Assembly (NCBI GenBank): GCA_000720805.1
Contig: JODI01000093.1
Span: 1 to 33,013, forward strand
Origin: Streptomyces violaceoruber
GTDB lineage: Bacteria; Actinomycetota; Actinomycetes; Streptomycetales; Streptomycetaceae
Reading direction: 5' to 3'
DNA: 33,013 bases
The notes beneath the pieces are model-generated. The model was not told where the DNA came from, ran no database searches, and was given only the letters and a program-made list of their open reading frames with translations. Each line of letters opens with the position of its first letter. The stretch's first letter is position 1. The position numbers and the translations under genes were made by a program. Of this stretch, positions 7,198 through 15,906 are shown piece after piece.

Positions 7198-8774
7198 TGT
7201 CCTCCTCCTCACTGACCGAGCTGCCCACTCCGGAAGGCAAGACCCCGGACAAGGAACGGCGCACCGTCCTCGACCGCGTCCTCGCGCTCATCGAGCGGGC
7301 GGGCAACGCCCTGCCCAACCCGATCGTGCTGTTCGCCGCCCTCTTCCTCCTGCTGGGTGTCGCCTCCACCGCCCTCGCCCTCGCCCATGTCTCCGTGGAT
7401 GTCCCCGGCACCGACGACACCAAGGCGATCACCGGCCTGTTCACGGGCGAGGGACTGCGCTGGCTGGTGGAGAACCTGATCCCCAACTTCGCGACGTTCC
7501 CGCCGATCGGCGCGGTGCTCGTCCTGATCATGGTGGTCGGACTCTGCGAGAAGACCGGACTGCTGGAAGCCGCGATGCGGGCGACCCTGGCCAGGGTGCC
7601 GCGCGCCCTGCTGCCGTACGCCGTTGCCCTCATCGCCAGTCAGGCGCACATGATGAGCGATGTCGCGGCCATCGTGCTCCCGCCGCTGGCGGCCCTGGTC
7701 TTCAAGAACGCCGGGCGCCATCCGGCGGCGGGCCTGATCGGCGGCTTCGCCTGTGTCACCGCGGGCTACGCCGCCGGATTCACCATCGGCTCGCTCGACG
7801 CCCTGTACGTGGGCATCACACAGCAGGCCGCCGCGGTGCTCCCGGCCGCCGACGGGCTCGACATCCATCTGCTCATCAACTACTTCTTCACCGCGTCGAG
7901 CAGCATCGTGCTCGCGCTGCTGGGCGGATTCCTCATCAGCCGCGTCCTGGAGCCGCGCCTCGGCCCCTACGAGCCGGCCGGCGACGAGCCGGCCGGGCAG
8001 GACGTGCGCCTCACTTCGGTCCAGCGCCGGGGCCTGCTGCTGACGGGCATCGTCGTCGTGGTCTTCCTGGGCGCGGTCCTCGCGCTGTGGCTGCCGCCGG
8101 GGGCTCCCCTGCGCGGCGAGGGCGGCGCCTATGTGCCCTCGCCGCTGCTCAGCGGCATCGTGCCGGTCCTCTTCGGCGCGTTCCTGCTGGCGGGACTGAC
8201 GTACGGGATCACCGTCAAGACGCTCACCAGCACGGAGGACGCGGTCACCGCGGTCACCGACTCGGTGAAGACCATGTCGGGCTACATCGTCATGATGTTC
8301 GTGGCCGCGCAGGTCATCGCACTGTTCACCTGGTCCAACGTCGCGGTGCTGCTGGCCGTGAAGGCCGCCGCGGTGTTCAACTCCCTGGGCGTGACAGGCT
8401 TCTGGGCGATCATGGCGTTCGTCCTGCTGGTGTCCTGCCTCAACCTCTTCATCCTGTCCGGTTCCGCCCTGTGGTCCCTGGTCGGCCCGGTCTTCATCCC
8501 GGCGTTCATGCTGATGGGCATGAGCCCGGCGCTGAGCCAGGCCGCGTTCCGCATCGGCGACTCGGCGACCGGCGTCCTCACGCCGATGAACCCGTACGTG
8601 TTCCTCGTCCTGGCCATGCTTCGTCAGTACGAGCCCGAGGCCAGGCTCGGCACCCTGATCTCCCGGCTGGCCATCTTCGCGGGCCCGTTCCTGGTGGCGT
8701 GGCTGGCGATCCTGGGCGTCTTCTACGGGTTCGACCTTCCGCTCGGACCCGGTGCCCACATCGGGCTCAAGTGA
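7197..8774 (+). CDS. abgT: AbgT-family transporter
   Basis: A 525-residue polytopic membrane protein of the AbgT family, whose Escherichia coli member takes up p-aminobenzoyl-glutamate. The N-terminal R-A-G-N-A-L-P-N-P-I-V-L-F helix start, the G-L-C-E-K-T-G-L-L motif, the S-Q-A-H-M-M-S-D-V-A segment and the C-terminal I-G-D-S-A-T-G-V-L-T-P-M-N-P block are hallmarks. About a dozen hydrophobic segments alternate with short loops. The start overlaps the amidohydrolase stop by one base and has GGAAGG upstream. Some AbgT proteins export sulfonamides rather than import folate breakdown products, so direction and ligand are uncertain. The coupling with an amidohydrolase favours import of an N-acyl amino acid. 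Confidence 0.9.
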   Translation: MSSSSLTELPTPEGKTPDKERRTVLDRVLALIERAGNALPNPIVLFAALFLLLGVASTALALAHVSVDVPGTDDTKAITGLFTGEGLRWLVENLIPNFATFPPIGAVLVLIMVVGLCEKTGLLEAAMRATLARVPRALLPYAVALIASQAHMMSDVAAIVLPPLAALVFKNAGRHPAAGLIGGFACVTAGYAAGFTIGSLDALYVGITQQAAAVLPAADGLDIHLLINYFFTASSSIVLALLGGFLISRVLEPRLGPYEPAGDEPAGQDVRLTSVQRRGLLLTGIVVVVFLGAVLALWLPPGAPLRGEGGAYVPSPLLSGIVPVLFGAFLLAGLTYGITVKTLTSTEDAVTAVTDSVKTMSGYIVMMFVAAQVIALFTWSNVAVLLAVKAAAVFNSLGVTGFWAIMAFVLLVSCLNLFILSGSALWSLVGPVFIPAFMLMGMSPALSQAAFRIGDSATGVLTPMNPYVFLVLAMLRQYEPEARLGTLISRLAIFAGPFLVAWLAILGVFYGFDLPLGPGAHIGLK

Positions 8775-8794
8775 CCGGGTCACGCGGCGGACCG

Positions 8795-9589
8795 TTACGC
8801 GGCGGCCACCCATTCCAGGACGACCTTCGAGAACTCCTCGGGCAGTTGCTCCGGAACGGGAACATGGCCGCCGGGCAGGACACGGGTCTCGCAGCCGAGT
8901 GCGGCGGCGAACTTCTCCAGGGAGGGGAGGGAGTAGTGGTCTCCCGGGGCACAGACCGCCAGAGTCCGTGCGGTGACGTGCGGCAGGCGCTCTTCCATGG
9001 CGTAACGCCGTACCGCCTCATGGCCCTCCTCCACCCGGTCGAGCACGGTGAGCGCGTCGACCATGAACCGGTTGAGGGCGGCCTCCTCCCCTTCCCGGTA
9101 GAAGCCCCGGCGGCGGTTCCACAACTCCACCAGGTGCGAGCCGTCGGGCTTGGGATCGACGTGGTCGACGGTCCTGCGCCCGCCCGGTGTACGGCGTTTC
9201 TCGTCGTCGACGAAGGCCGCGGCGGACAGCAGGAGACTCGCGACCCGGTCCTGGTACCGGGCCGCGAGTTCGACCGCGATCACCCCGCCCGTGTGGTGCC
9301 CGACGAGGTGGAAGCGGTCCAGTCCCATGGCCTCGATCAGGGCGCCGGCGGCGTCGGCGAACCGCTCGATGGAGTGCGGCCCGGCCGGCTTGGCGGAGGC
9401 GCCGTAGCCCAGGGTGTCCATGGCGATGGCCCGGTTCTCGGCGCCGACGAGCGGCAGCACGTCGAGGTACTCGGTCCAGGAGCGCGGGGTCTGGTGCAGC
9501 AGCAGGACGGGTTCGCCGGTGCCGCACTCGGCGAAGTGCAACTGGCCGAAGGGGCTGGGCACATAGCCCTTTCGTACGGAGTACTTCAT
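8795..9589 (-). CDS. Alpha/beta hydrolase-fold protein with His at the nucleophile position
   Basis: A 264-residue alpha/beta hydrolase-fold protein. The oxyanion region L-L-L-H-Q-T-P (29-35) and the post-strand segment M-D-T-L-G-Y-G are clear. The acid (G-D-H-Y-S) and the catalytic histidine (P-G-G-H-V-P) are also present. The nucleophile elbow, normally G-x-S-x-G, reads G-H-H-T-G-G (97-102), so the catalytic serine is replaced by H99. It may hydrolyse by an unusual route, act as a cofactor-independent oxygenase or decarboxylase, or be a non-hydrolytic family member. The start overlaps the LLM stop (ATGA) with AAGGCAGG upstream. It is the last gene of the minus-strand operon 14763-8795 and ends 20 bases from the convergent transporter gene. 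Confidence 0.85.
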   Translation of the reverse strand: MKYSVRKGYVPSPFGQLHFAECGTGEPVLLLHQTPRSWTEYLDVLPLVGAENRAIAMDTLGYGASAKPAGPHSIERFADAAGALIEAMGLDRFHLVGHHTGGVIAVELAARYQDRVASLLLSAAAFVDDEKRRTPGGRRTVDHVDPKPDGSHLVELWNRRRGFYREGEEAALNRFMVDALTVLDRVEEGHEAVRRYAMEERLPHVTARTLAVCAPGDHYSLPSLEKFAAALGCETRVLPGGHVPVPEQLPEEFSKVVLEWVAAA

Positions 9590-10656
9590 CGCTGGCCTGC
9601 CTTCGCTCGAGCGGGGTGGGACAGGGCCGGCAGCACCGAGGTGCCGACGGCCTCGATCAGTTCGGTGGGCGGGTCGTAGGAGCCGACGTGCTGGAGGAAC
9701 ACGCCGGTGACGCCACCGGCGCGCAGGGCGTGGAGCCGTTCGGTGATCTGCTCCGGGGTGCCGAACAGGCAGAACTCCCGGGCGAACCGCAGTGCCGCCT
9801 CGTCGCTGATCCACGCCGAGCAGATGTCGACCGCGGCGTCCCAGTCCTCCGCGTGGACGAGGTCGGGGTGGACGCCCTCGACCACCGCGGGAACGTTCAC
9901 GTCGATCCCCGCGAGGGCGAGGAAGGGCGCTCCGCCGTTCTGGGCGATCGAGGCGCAGATCGGTTTGATCTGACGGGCCTCGTCCTCGATGTCGTCGGTC
10001 ACCGCGCAGAAGGCGGAGACGGTCAGGGTCAGGTCGTCGACGTTGCGGCCGGCCGCCTCGGCGCCCTCGCGTACGCGTGCGGTGGCGCCCTGAAGCGTTC
10101 TCGGCGAGACGCCGCTGAGAAGGATCACGCCGTCGGCCACCTCGCCCGCGAGGCGCAGGTTCTTCGGACCGCTCGCGGCCAGGTGCAGGGGTACCTGGGG
10201 CTGGGGGTCGCGCAGGCGGGAGCGGACCGTGCCTTCGAAGCCGTCGAACTCCCATTCCTGGCCGTCGAGCAGCGCCCGCAGCATGCCCAGTCCCTCGCGC
10301 ATGGCCGCCGAGGTGGTCTGGCGCAGGCCGACGGGCCCGACCGAGCTGTTGCCCACGCCGAGGCCGAGGGTGAAGCGGCCGGGGGCGAGTTCGGCGACGC
10401 TGCGGGCCGCCGACGCGACGACGGCCGGGTGCCGGGTCGCCAGGTTGGTGACCGCGGTGCCGAGACCGATCCGGTCCGTGCCCAGCGCGGCGGCGGTCAG
10501 TGTGGTGAACACGTCCCGCCACAGCAGTTGGGAGTCGGGGAACCAGACGTCGTCGAAGCCGAGGTGCTCCGCCCGTCGTACGGTCTCGACCAGGCGGTCC
10601 GCCCGGTCGCAGGGCGGGACGCGGACGCCGACCCGCAGGGCGGGCTGGGGGCTCAC
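9586..10656 (-). CDS. LLM-class flavin- or F420-dependent oxidoreductase
   Basis: A 356-residue luciferase-like monooxygenase-fold protein (bacterial luciferase / F420 reductase superfamily). Recognisable parts are [11 protein letters not shown] near residue 30, I-G-L-G-T-A-V-T-N, the [11 protein letters not shown] strand-turn and the [17 protein letters not shown] cofactor segment typical of F420-type members. It could oxidise or reduce an intermediate of the aromatic pathway, but the reaction is unknown. The GTG start overlaps the aldolase stop (GTGA). It sits in the hydratase-aldolase-dehydrogenase operon, so it is most likely co-induced with ring degradation. Confidence 0.85.
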   Translation of the reverse strand: MSPQPALRVGVRVPPCDRADRLVETVRRAEHLGFDDVWFPDSQLLWRDVFTTLTAAALGTDRIGLGTAVTNLATRHPAVVASAARSVAELAPGRFTLGLGVGNSSVGPVGLRQTTSAAMREGLGMLRALLDGQEWEFDGFEGTVRSRLRDPQPQVPLHLAASGPKNLRLAGEVADGVILLSGVSPRTLQGATARVREGAEAAGRNVDDLTLTVSAFCAVTDDIEDEARQIKPICASIAQNGGAPFLALAGIDVNVPAVVEGVHPDLVHAEDWDAAVDICSAWISDEAALRFAREFCLFGTPEQITERLHALRAGGVTGVFLQHVGSYDPPTELIEAVGTSVLPALSHPARAKAGQR

Positions 10657-11666
10657 GCGTGCGCCTTCGCCGCCAGATCGAGGGCGACGTCGGTGATCAT
10701 GTCCTCCTGGCCGCCGACCATGCCGCGGCGGCCGACCTCGACGAGAATGGCGCGGGTGTCCAGGCCGTAGCGGGCCGCCGCGGTCTCGGCATGGCGCAGG
10801 AAGCTGGAGTACACCCCGGCGTAGCCGAGGCTGAGGGTTTCCCGGTCGACGCGCACGGGACGGTCCTGCAGGGGCCGTACGAGGTCGTCGGCGGCGTCCA
10901 TCAGGGGGAACAGGTCGCAGCCGTGGTCCCAGCCCAGGAGGTCCGCGACGGCGACGAACGCCTCCAGCGGGCAGTTGCCGGCGCCGGCGCCCTGACCGGC
11001 CAGCGAGGCGTCGACGCGGGTGCAGCCGTTCTCGACGGCGACCACACTGTTGGCGACGCCCAGGGCGAGGTTGTGGTGGGCGTGGATGCCGAGTTCCGTG
11101 GCCGGGTCCAGGACGTCACGGTAGGCGAGGAAACGGTCGCGGACGCCGTCCATGGTCAGCCGGCCGCCGGAGTCGGTGACGTACACACAGTGGGCGCCGT
11201 AGGACTCCATCAGCTTGGCCTGGCGGGCCAGTTCGGCCGGTTCCGCCATGTGGGACATCATCAGGAATCCGGCGACGTCCATGCCCAGTTCCCGCGCGGC
11301 GGCGATGTGCTGGGCGGAGATGTCGGCCTCGGTGCAGTGGGTGGCGACGCGCACCGAGCGGATGCCAAGGGCGTGGGCCTGCCTGAGGTCGTGGAGGGTG
11401 CCGATCCCGGGCAGCAGGAGCGTGGTGGGGATCGCGTGGCGTACGGCGCCGGTGACCGCCTCGATCCACTCCCAGTCGGTGTGCGCGCCGACCCCGTAGT
11501 TGATGCTGGAACCGGAAAGACCGTCGCCGTGCGCGATCTCGATGGCGCGCACGCCCGCGGTGTCGAGGGCGGCGGCGACGGTGCGGGCCTGGTCGACGGT
11601 GTAGCGGTGCCGGACGGCGTGCATACCGTCGCGCAGGGTCACGTCCTGGACGTACAAGGTGGTCAC
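10653..11666 (-). CDS. mhpE: 4-hydroxy-2-oxovalerate aldolase
   Basis: A 337-residue DmpG/MhpE-type aldolase (HMGL-like TIM barrel), the normal length. It cleaves 4-hydroxy-2-oxovalerate to pyruvate and acetaldehyde. The active-site T-L-R-D-G-M-H (10-16) contains the metal-binding Asp and the catalytic His. The H-A-H-H-N motif provides the remaining metal ligands, and [16 protein letters not shown] is the family loop. The C-terminal communication domain that docks the dehydrogenase is present. GTG at 11666 is the start because it overlaps the dehydrogenase stop (GTGA). In known systems the two proteins form a channelling complex for toxic acetaldehyde, which suits this coupling. Confidence 0.95.
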   Translation of the reverse strand: MTTLYVQDVTLRDGMHAVRHRYTVDQARTVAAALDTAGVRAIEIAHGDGLSGSSINYGVGAHTDWEWIEAVTGAVRHAIPTTLLLPGIGTLHDLRQAHALGIRSVRVATHCTEADISAQHIAAARELGMDVAGFLMMSHMAEPAELARQAKLMESYGAHCVYVTDSGGRLTMDGVRDRFLAYRDVLDPATELGIHAHHNLALGVANSVVAVENGCTRVDASLAGQGAGAGNCPLEAFVAVADLLGWDHGCDLFPLMDAADDLVRPLQDRPVRVDRETLSLGYAGVYSSFLRHAETAAARYGLDTRAILVEVGRRGMVGGQEDMITDVALDLAAKAHA

Positions 11667-12604
11667 TTGGCCGCCTCCTTGATCTGGTGGGCGGCCAGGC
11701 GTTCCGCGGTGCGCAGCGCGGCCGAGGTCATGATGTCGAGGTTTGCGGCGTAGGCCGGGAGGTAGTGGGCGGCGCCCTCGACCTCCAGGAACACCGAGAC
11801 CTTCACCGGCGCCGTGCCGACGGGCACCAGCATGCGCAGCGGATCGTCGGAGGTGATCCGGTCGAACTGCACCTTCTGTTTGAGGCGGTATCCGGGGACG
11901 TACGCCTGTACGCGCCCGACCATCTCCTCGATGGACGCGGTGACGGCCGCGTCGTCGCACTCGGAGACCAGGCAGTGCACGGTGTCCCGCATGATCAGCG
12001 GGGGTTCGGCGGGGTTGAGGACGATGATGGCCTTGCCGCGCGCCGCGCCGCCGACCTTCTCGATGGCGGAGGCGGTGGTCTCGGTGAACTCGTCGATGTT
12101 GGCGCGGGTGCCCGGACCCGCCGAGCGGGAGGAGATCGAGGCGACGATCTCCCCGTAGTGGACGGGCGTCACGGCCGAGACGGCGGAGACGATCGGGATG
12201 GTGGCCTGGCCGCCGCAGGTGACCATGTTGAGGTTCGGGCTGTCGAGATGGGCGTCGAGGTTGACCGGCGGGACCACGTACGGGCCGAGCGCGGCCGGGG
12301 TGAGGTCGACCACCGTCCGTCCGAGGGCGCGCAGCACCTCGTCGTGGTGGCGGTGGGCGCCGGCCGAGGTGGCGTCGAAGACGACGCGTACATCGGCGAA
12401 CTCGTCCAGCGCGACCAGTCCGGCCACGCCGTCGTGGGTGGTGGCGACCTTGAGACGGCGGGCGCGTGCCAGGCCGTCGGAGGCCGGGTCGATGCCGGCC
12501 AGCGCGGCCATCTCCAGGCTCTCCGACAGCCGCAGCACCTTGATCATGAGGTCGGTGCCGATGTTGCCGGAGCCGATGACGGCGACCTTGGTACGGGTAC
12601 TCAC
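11663..12604 (-). CDS. mhpF: Acetaldehyde dehydrogenase (acylating)
   Basis: A 313-residue CoA-acylating aldehyde dehydrogenase of the DmpF/MhpF type, which converts acetaldehyde, CoA and NAD+ to acetyl-CoA. It has the Rossmann G-S-G-N-I-G-T motif (11-17), the catalytic cysteine C130 in [12 protein letters not shown], and the P-P-L-I-M-R-D-T segment. Length matches the family. GTG at 12604 overlaps the hydratase stop and its own stop overlaps the aldolase start, so the three lower-pathway genes are translationally chained. Confidence 0.95.
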   Translation of the reverse strand: MSTRTKVAVIGSGNIGTDLMIKVLRLSESLEMAALAGIDPASDGLARARRLKVATTHDGVAGLVALDEFADVRVVFDATSAGAHRHHDEVLRALGRTVVDLTPAALGPYVVPPVNLDAHLDSPNLNMVTCGGQATIPIVSAVSAVTPVHYGEIVASISSRSAGPGTRANIDEFTETTASAIEKVGGAARGKAIIVLNPAEPPLIMRDTVHCLVSECDDAAVTASIEEMVGRVQAYVPGYRLKQKVQFDRITSDDPLRMLVPVGTAPVKVSVFLEVEGAAHYLPAYAANLDIMTSAALRTAERLAAHQIKEAAK

Positions 12605-13401
12605 GACGCGTCTCCCTTCGTCGCGAACTCGACCGCCACGCGGCCCAGTTGACTGATACGTGCCTCGAAACGGTCTCCCGGCACCGCGACCGCCATCGGG
12701 CCCAGCGCCCCGGTCAGGACGACGTCCCCGGCGCGCAGCGGATCGCCCATGGCGGCCAGGGTCGAGGCGAGCCAGGCCGCCGCGTTGAGCGGGCCGCCCA
12801 GGCAGTCGGCGCCGGTCCCCTCGGAGACGGTCTCGCCGCCCCGGGTCATGGTCATCCGGACGCCGCGCAGGTCGAGGCCGGTCAGCGGAACGGGGGTGCC
12901 GCCCAGGACGAACAGTCCGCTGGAGGCGTTGTCGGCGACGGTGTCGACGATGGTGATGTCCCAGTCGGCGTTGCGGCTGTCGACGATCTCCAGTGCGGGC
13001 AGCGCGAACTCGGTCGCGCGGATGACATCGGCCACCGTGCAGTCGCGGTGGGGCAGGTCGGTGCCGAGGACAAGGGCGACCTCGGCCTCGACCTTGGGCT
13101 GGATGAGCCGCCCGGCCGCGACGACGCCGCCCTCGGGCACCGCCATGTCGGCGAAGAGCGTGCCGAAGTCCGGCTGGTCGACGCCGAGTTGGGCCTGGAC
13201 GGCGGGTGAGGTCAGGCCGATCTTGCGGCCCGCGATCCGTCGTCCCGTTGCCACGCCGCGCTTGGTGTTCACGCGCTGCACCGCGTAGGCGGCTTTGATG
13301 TCGCCCTCGGGCAGCAGCGCGCGAACGGGTGGGCAGGCGATTCCCATACGCACGGCTTCGACGAGCGTGTCGGCGGCCTTGAGTACGTCGGGGCTGGTCA
13401 T
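12601..13401 (-). CDS. mhpD: 2-keto-4-pentenoate hydratase
   Basis: A 266-residue member of the MhpD / fumarylacetoacetate hydrolase-like family. It hydrates 2-hydroxypenta-2,4-dienoate to 4-hydroxy-2-oxovalerate. Metal-binding glutamates are visible at E105 and E107 (K-V-E-A-E-V-A-L) and E138 (L-E-I-V-D-S-R), and the conserved G-R-K-I-G-L-T gives K60. A decarboxylase of the 4-oxalocrotonate branch is closely related, but the neighbouring hydrolases favour the hydratase. ATG at 13401 overlaps the ferredoxin stop (ATGA). Confidence 0.92.
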   Translation of the reverse strand: MTSPDVLKAADTLVEAVRMGIACPPVRALLPEGDIKAAYAVQRVNTKRGVATGRRIAGRKIGLTSPAVQAQLGVDQPDFGTLFADMAVPEGGVVAAGRLIQPKVEAEVALVLGTDLPHRDCTVADVIRATEFALPALEIVDSRNADWDITIVDTVADNASSGLFVLGGTPVPLTGLDLRGVRMTMTRGGETVSEGTGADCLGGPLNAAAWLASTLAAMGDPLRAGDVVLTGALGPMAVAVPGDRFEARISQLGRVAVEFATKGDAS

Positions 13402-13724
13402 GCGCTCACCCCGGTGACCAGAGGCGTGTCGACGCCGACGACTCCGACGCCGCTCGCGCCGCCCGGTGTGCCCAGGGGTTCCGCCCGTCCGGGCAGGACG
13501 AGTTCGAAGAACTGCCGGTTGTCGTCGCGGTGTTCTGGGTCGGAGCGCCGGTCGACGGCGATCGCCTCGGTGGGGCAGGCGATCTCGCAGGCGCCGCAGT
13601 CGATGCATTCGGTCGGGTTGATGTAGAGCTTGCGGTCGCCTTCGTAGATGCAGTCGACGGGACACTCCTCGACGCAACTGCGGTCCATGATGTCGACGCA
13701 GGCCGACCCGATGACGTAGGCCAT
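13398..13724 (-). CDS. fdxA: 7Fe ferredoxin ([3Fe-4S][4Fe-4S]) of the FdxA type with a C-terminal extension
   Basis: A 108-residue ferredoxin. Cysteines at 9, 17, 21, 25, 40, 43, 46 and 50 follow the Streptomyces/Mycobacterium FdxA arrangement, in which one cluster is [3Fe-4S] and the other [4Fe-4S]. The core (about 1-75) is followed by a Gly/Val-rich tail of roughly 30 residues of unknown use. It lies two bases after the ferredoxin reductase stop and just before the hydratase, so it probably carries electrons from that reductase to the Rieske oxygenase at 21221-22468. Most characterised Rieske systems use a [2Fe-2S] partner, so a 7Fe donor is noteworthy. Service to the LLM enzyme or an unseen P450 is an alternative. 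Confidence 0.92.
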   Translation of the reverse strand: MAYVIGSACVDIMDRSCVEECPVDCIYEGDRKLYINPTECIDCGACEIACPTEAIAVDRRSDPEHRDDNRQFFELVLPGRAEPLGTPGGASGVGVVGVDTPLVTGVSA

Positions 13725-13725
13725 C

Positions 13726-14763
13726 TCAGTTCTCCCTACCTTGTTGATCGTTGTCCGTGGAGTGCCCGGGGAACAGCTGGGCCTCCGGGTCGATGACCGT
13801 GGCGGCGTTGTTCACCGCGGTGGCGACCTCGCCGAAGCCGACGGCGATGAGCCGCACCTTTCCCGGGTAGTCGGTGATGTCTCCGGCCGCGAAGACGCGG
13901 GGGACGTTGGTGGCCATCCGTGTGTCCACGGCGATGCGCCGGGCCTGCAGGGTCAGGCCCCAGTTCTGGAGCGGGCCGAGGTCGGCCTTGAAGCCGAGGG
14001 CGGTGACGAGGGTCTGCGCCGGAATCACCTGGGCGGTCCGTTCCACGCGGTGCCGGATCTCCACCTGTTCCAGGTGCGTGGACCCGTGCAGCGCGCTCAC
14101 CTCGGAGTCGACGAGGATGTCGATGCCGAGGGCGCGGGCCTTGTCGATGGTCGCGCGGTGGGCGCGGAAGCGGTCGGTGCGGTGGACGAGCCTGACCGAG
14201 CGGGCGAGCGGGGCGAGGGTCACGGCCCAGTCGAAGGCGCTGTCGCCGCCGCCGACGACCACCACGTCCCGGTCGGTGTGGTCGGCGGGCCGGGGCACGA
14301 AGTAGACCTGGCCCCGCCCCAGGAAGTCCTCGCCCGCCGGGAGGGGCCGGGGCGTGAACGTCCCCACTCCCCCGGTGATGACGACAGCGCCGGCGTGGAC
14401 CGTGGTCCCCTGGTCATCGCGTACGACGGGGCGTCCGTCCGCGTCGTGGGAGAGCTCGACGGCACGGTGGCCGAGGAGGTAGACGGGCCCGTACGGCTCG
14501 GCCTGCGCCACCAGTTGGTCGACCAGGTCACGGCCGCGGACCGTCGGGAAACCGGCGATGTCGAAGATGGGCTTCTCGGGATACATGGCGTTGATCTGGC
14601 CGCCGCACTGGGGCAGGACGTCCATGACCGTCACCCGCAGTCCGCGGAAGCCGGCGTAGTAGGCACCGTAGAGGCCGGCCGGTCCGGCGCCGATGATCAG
14701 GATGTCGGTCTCGATCCGGCGGGACTCATCCGTGCTCACGGGCACGTCGGAGAGGAGGCTCAT
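13726..14763 (-). CDS. Ferredoxin-NADP+ reductase, thioredoxin-reductase-like (type 2 FNR)
   Basis: A 345-residue two-dinucleotide-domain flavoprotein. It has the FAD motif I-I-G-A-G-P-A-G at 23-30, the C-G-G-Q-I-N-A-M-Y-P-E-K segment, the NADPH motif V-V-G-G-G-D-S-A-F-D-W-A near the middle, and a C-terminal A-A-G-D-I-T-D-Y-P-G FAD-contact block. It lacks the C-x-x-C redox disulphide of true thioredoxin reductases, which identifies the YumC-like FNR group. The ATG at 14763 has no good ribosome-binding site, and a downstream in-frame GTG is possible. It heads the minus-strand operon. A 17-bp operator-like palindrome lies 45 bases upstream. Confidence 0.9.
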   Translation of the reverse strand: MSLLSDVPVSTDESRRIETDILIIGAGPAGLYGAYYAGFRGLRVTVMDVLPQCGGQINAMYPEKPIFDIAGFPTVRGRDLVDQLVAQAEPYGPVYLLGHRAVELSHDADGRPVVRDDQGTTVHAGAVVITGGVGTFTPRPLPAGEDFLGRGQVYFVPRPADHTDRDVVVVGGGDSAFDWAVTLAPLARSVRLVHRTDRFRAHRATIDKARALGIDILVDSEVSALHGSTHLEQVEIRHRVERTAQVIPAQTLVTALGFKADLGPLQNWGLTLQARRIAVDTRMATNVPRVFAAGDITDYPGKVRLIAVGFGEVATAVNNAATVIDPEAQLFPGHSTDNDQQGREN

Positions 14764-14807
14764 GGACCGGGAGCGTAGGGACGGCGGTGGTCCCGCCAAA
14801 TGGTTTC

Positions 14808-14824
14808 GGTCCGCTGAGCAGGAC
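14808..14824 (+). promoter_or_regulatory. Operator-like palindrome, site 1
   Basis: The sequence GGTCCGCTGAGCAGGAC matches the island-wide 8-1-8 palindrome GGTCCGCT-G-AGCGGACC. It lies 45 bases upstream of the ferredoxin reductase start, in the divergent control region shared with the binding-protein gene. Proposed binding site for the IclR regulator at 16902-17720. The assignment is inference. Confidence 0.6.
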
Positions 14825-14846
14825 GCGCCGCTCGTGCGGCCCCGGG

Positions 14847-14863
14847 GGTCCGGTGAGCAGGAC
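14847..14863 (+). promoter_or_regulatory. Operator-like palindrome, site 2
   Basis: GGTCCGGTGAGCAGGAC differs from site 1 at a single base and lies 39 bp from it in the same orientation. It is 68 bases upstream of the binding-protein start at 14932, so sites 1 and 2 could serve the two divergent promoters separately. Confidence 0.6.
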
Positions 14864-14931
14864 GATCCGCTTATCCGGTGCGGACGGTGCTGGGAACCTC
14901 GGTCACCACCATCCAGCGCTCGGGAGGACGA

Positions 14932-15906
14932 ATGCACATGTACGGAAAGAGAAGCGCCCTGACCGCCGCCTGTGCGGCCCTGGTCCTCGCCACGGCCTGT
15001 ACGGCCGGTACGACGGACTCGGCAGGCGTGAAGTCGGCCGGGCAGCCGACCGTGCGGGTCGCCCTCGGCGTCGACGCCTCGTACGCCCCGTTCTATCTGG
15101 CCGTGGAACGCGGCATGTTCGAGAAGGCGGGTGTGAACGTCGAGCTGGTGAAGACCGAGGGCGGTCCCGCGGCGGCCGAGGCGGTGTCCGCGGGCACCGC
15201 GCAGATCTCGGCCAACGCCGACTCCACCGCCCTGCCGCTGATGGCCGCCAATTCCGGTCTGCGCTCCCTGGGTGTCTTCCAGTCCTCCGACCGCTACCTC
15301 AAGGTCGTCCTGCGCGACGGCATCGACTCGCCGAAGCAGATCAGGACGATGGCGTCGATCGGCGGGCTCGGCCTGTACGCGACCCACCAGTATCTGCGCC
15401 ACAACGACATCGATCCGAAGTCCGTGAAGATCCTGCAGAGTTCACCGCCGGAGATCCCCGGGATGCTGGAGCAGGGCTCGATCGACGGGTACATCCTGTT
15501 CGAGCCGTGGGCCGCCCGGGGCGCCGCCGGGGGCGGTCACATCGCCGGGCGCATCGGCGACTTCGGGGTGAAGTACGTGCAGTGGCTGCTGGCGGACCAG
15601 AAGTGGCTGGCGGACAACGAAGAGGTCGCCGGCAAGGTCTTCAAGGTGGTGGCCGCCGCGGACAAGCTCGTCACCGATGACCCCGCCGCCGCGGCGAAGG
15701 CGTCCAACCAGCAGGTCAAGCTTCCCGCGGCGGACACGGAGAAGGTACTGCCCGAGATCACCTTCTCCGCCCGTGGCATCACCGATGCCGACGTCACCGA
15801 GTCGAAGAAGATCGTCGACTTCCTGCTCGACCAGAAACTGATCAAGAAGTCGCCGGACCTGGGGACTGTACTGCCGAAGGGCTGGTACGAGCAGCACGCG
15901 AAGTGA
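14932..15906 (+). CDS. ABC transporter substrate-binding lipoprotein (SsuA/TauA/NMT1-like), orphan
   Basis: A 324-residue lipoprotein with a basic start, hydrophobic segment and lipobox A-T-A-C (C23), so it would be anchored outside the membrane. The mature part begins with R-V-A-L-G-V-D-A-S-Y-A-P-F-Y-L-A and contains P-P-E-I-P-G-M-L-E-Q-G-S-I-D-G-Y-I-L-F-E-P-W, typical of the nitrate/sulfonate/thiamine-precursor binding family. Two ATGs (14932 and 14938) follow GGGAGG, and the first is used here. It is clearly paralogous to the protein at 23140-24138, with matching landmarks throughout. No ATPase or permease gene lies next to it, so it probably shares the transporter at 24135-25819. Its 3' end overlaps the convergent MaoC gene by 65 bases. 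Confidence 0.88.
   Translation: MHMYGKRSALTAACAALVLATACTAGTTDSAGVKSAGQPTVRVALGVDASYAPFYLAVERGMFEKAGVNVELVKTEGGPAAAEAVSAGTAQISANADSTALPLMAANSGLRSLGVFQSSDRYLKVVLRDGIDSPKQIRTMASIGGLGLYATHQYLRHNDIDPKSVKILQSSPPEIPGMLEQGSIDGYILFEPWAARGAAGGGHIAGRIGDFGVKYVQWLLADQKWLADNEEVAGKVFKVVAAADKLVTDDPAAAAKASNQQVKLPAADTEKVLPEITFSARGITDADVTESKKIVDFLLDQKLIKKSPDLGTVLPKGWYEQHAK

Noticed and set aside
4840..7212. Long minus-strand frame across the regulator and opposite the amidohydrolase
   Set aside because: It runs antisense to a gene with a full set of metal ligands and out of frame with the regulator. No domain is visible.
8795..10522. Possible fusion of the LLM oxidoreductase with the alpha/beta hydrolase
   Set aside because: The upstream part of this frame is a shadow of the LLM gene, which is encoded in another frame and ends by an ATGA overlap. 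They are two coupled genes.
13398..13724. Ferredoxin as a housekeeping fdxA unrelated to the pathway
   Set aside because: It is embedded between the ferredoxin reductase and the hydratase with two-base and overlapping junctions, so a pathway role is more likely, although not proven.
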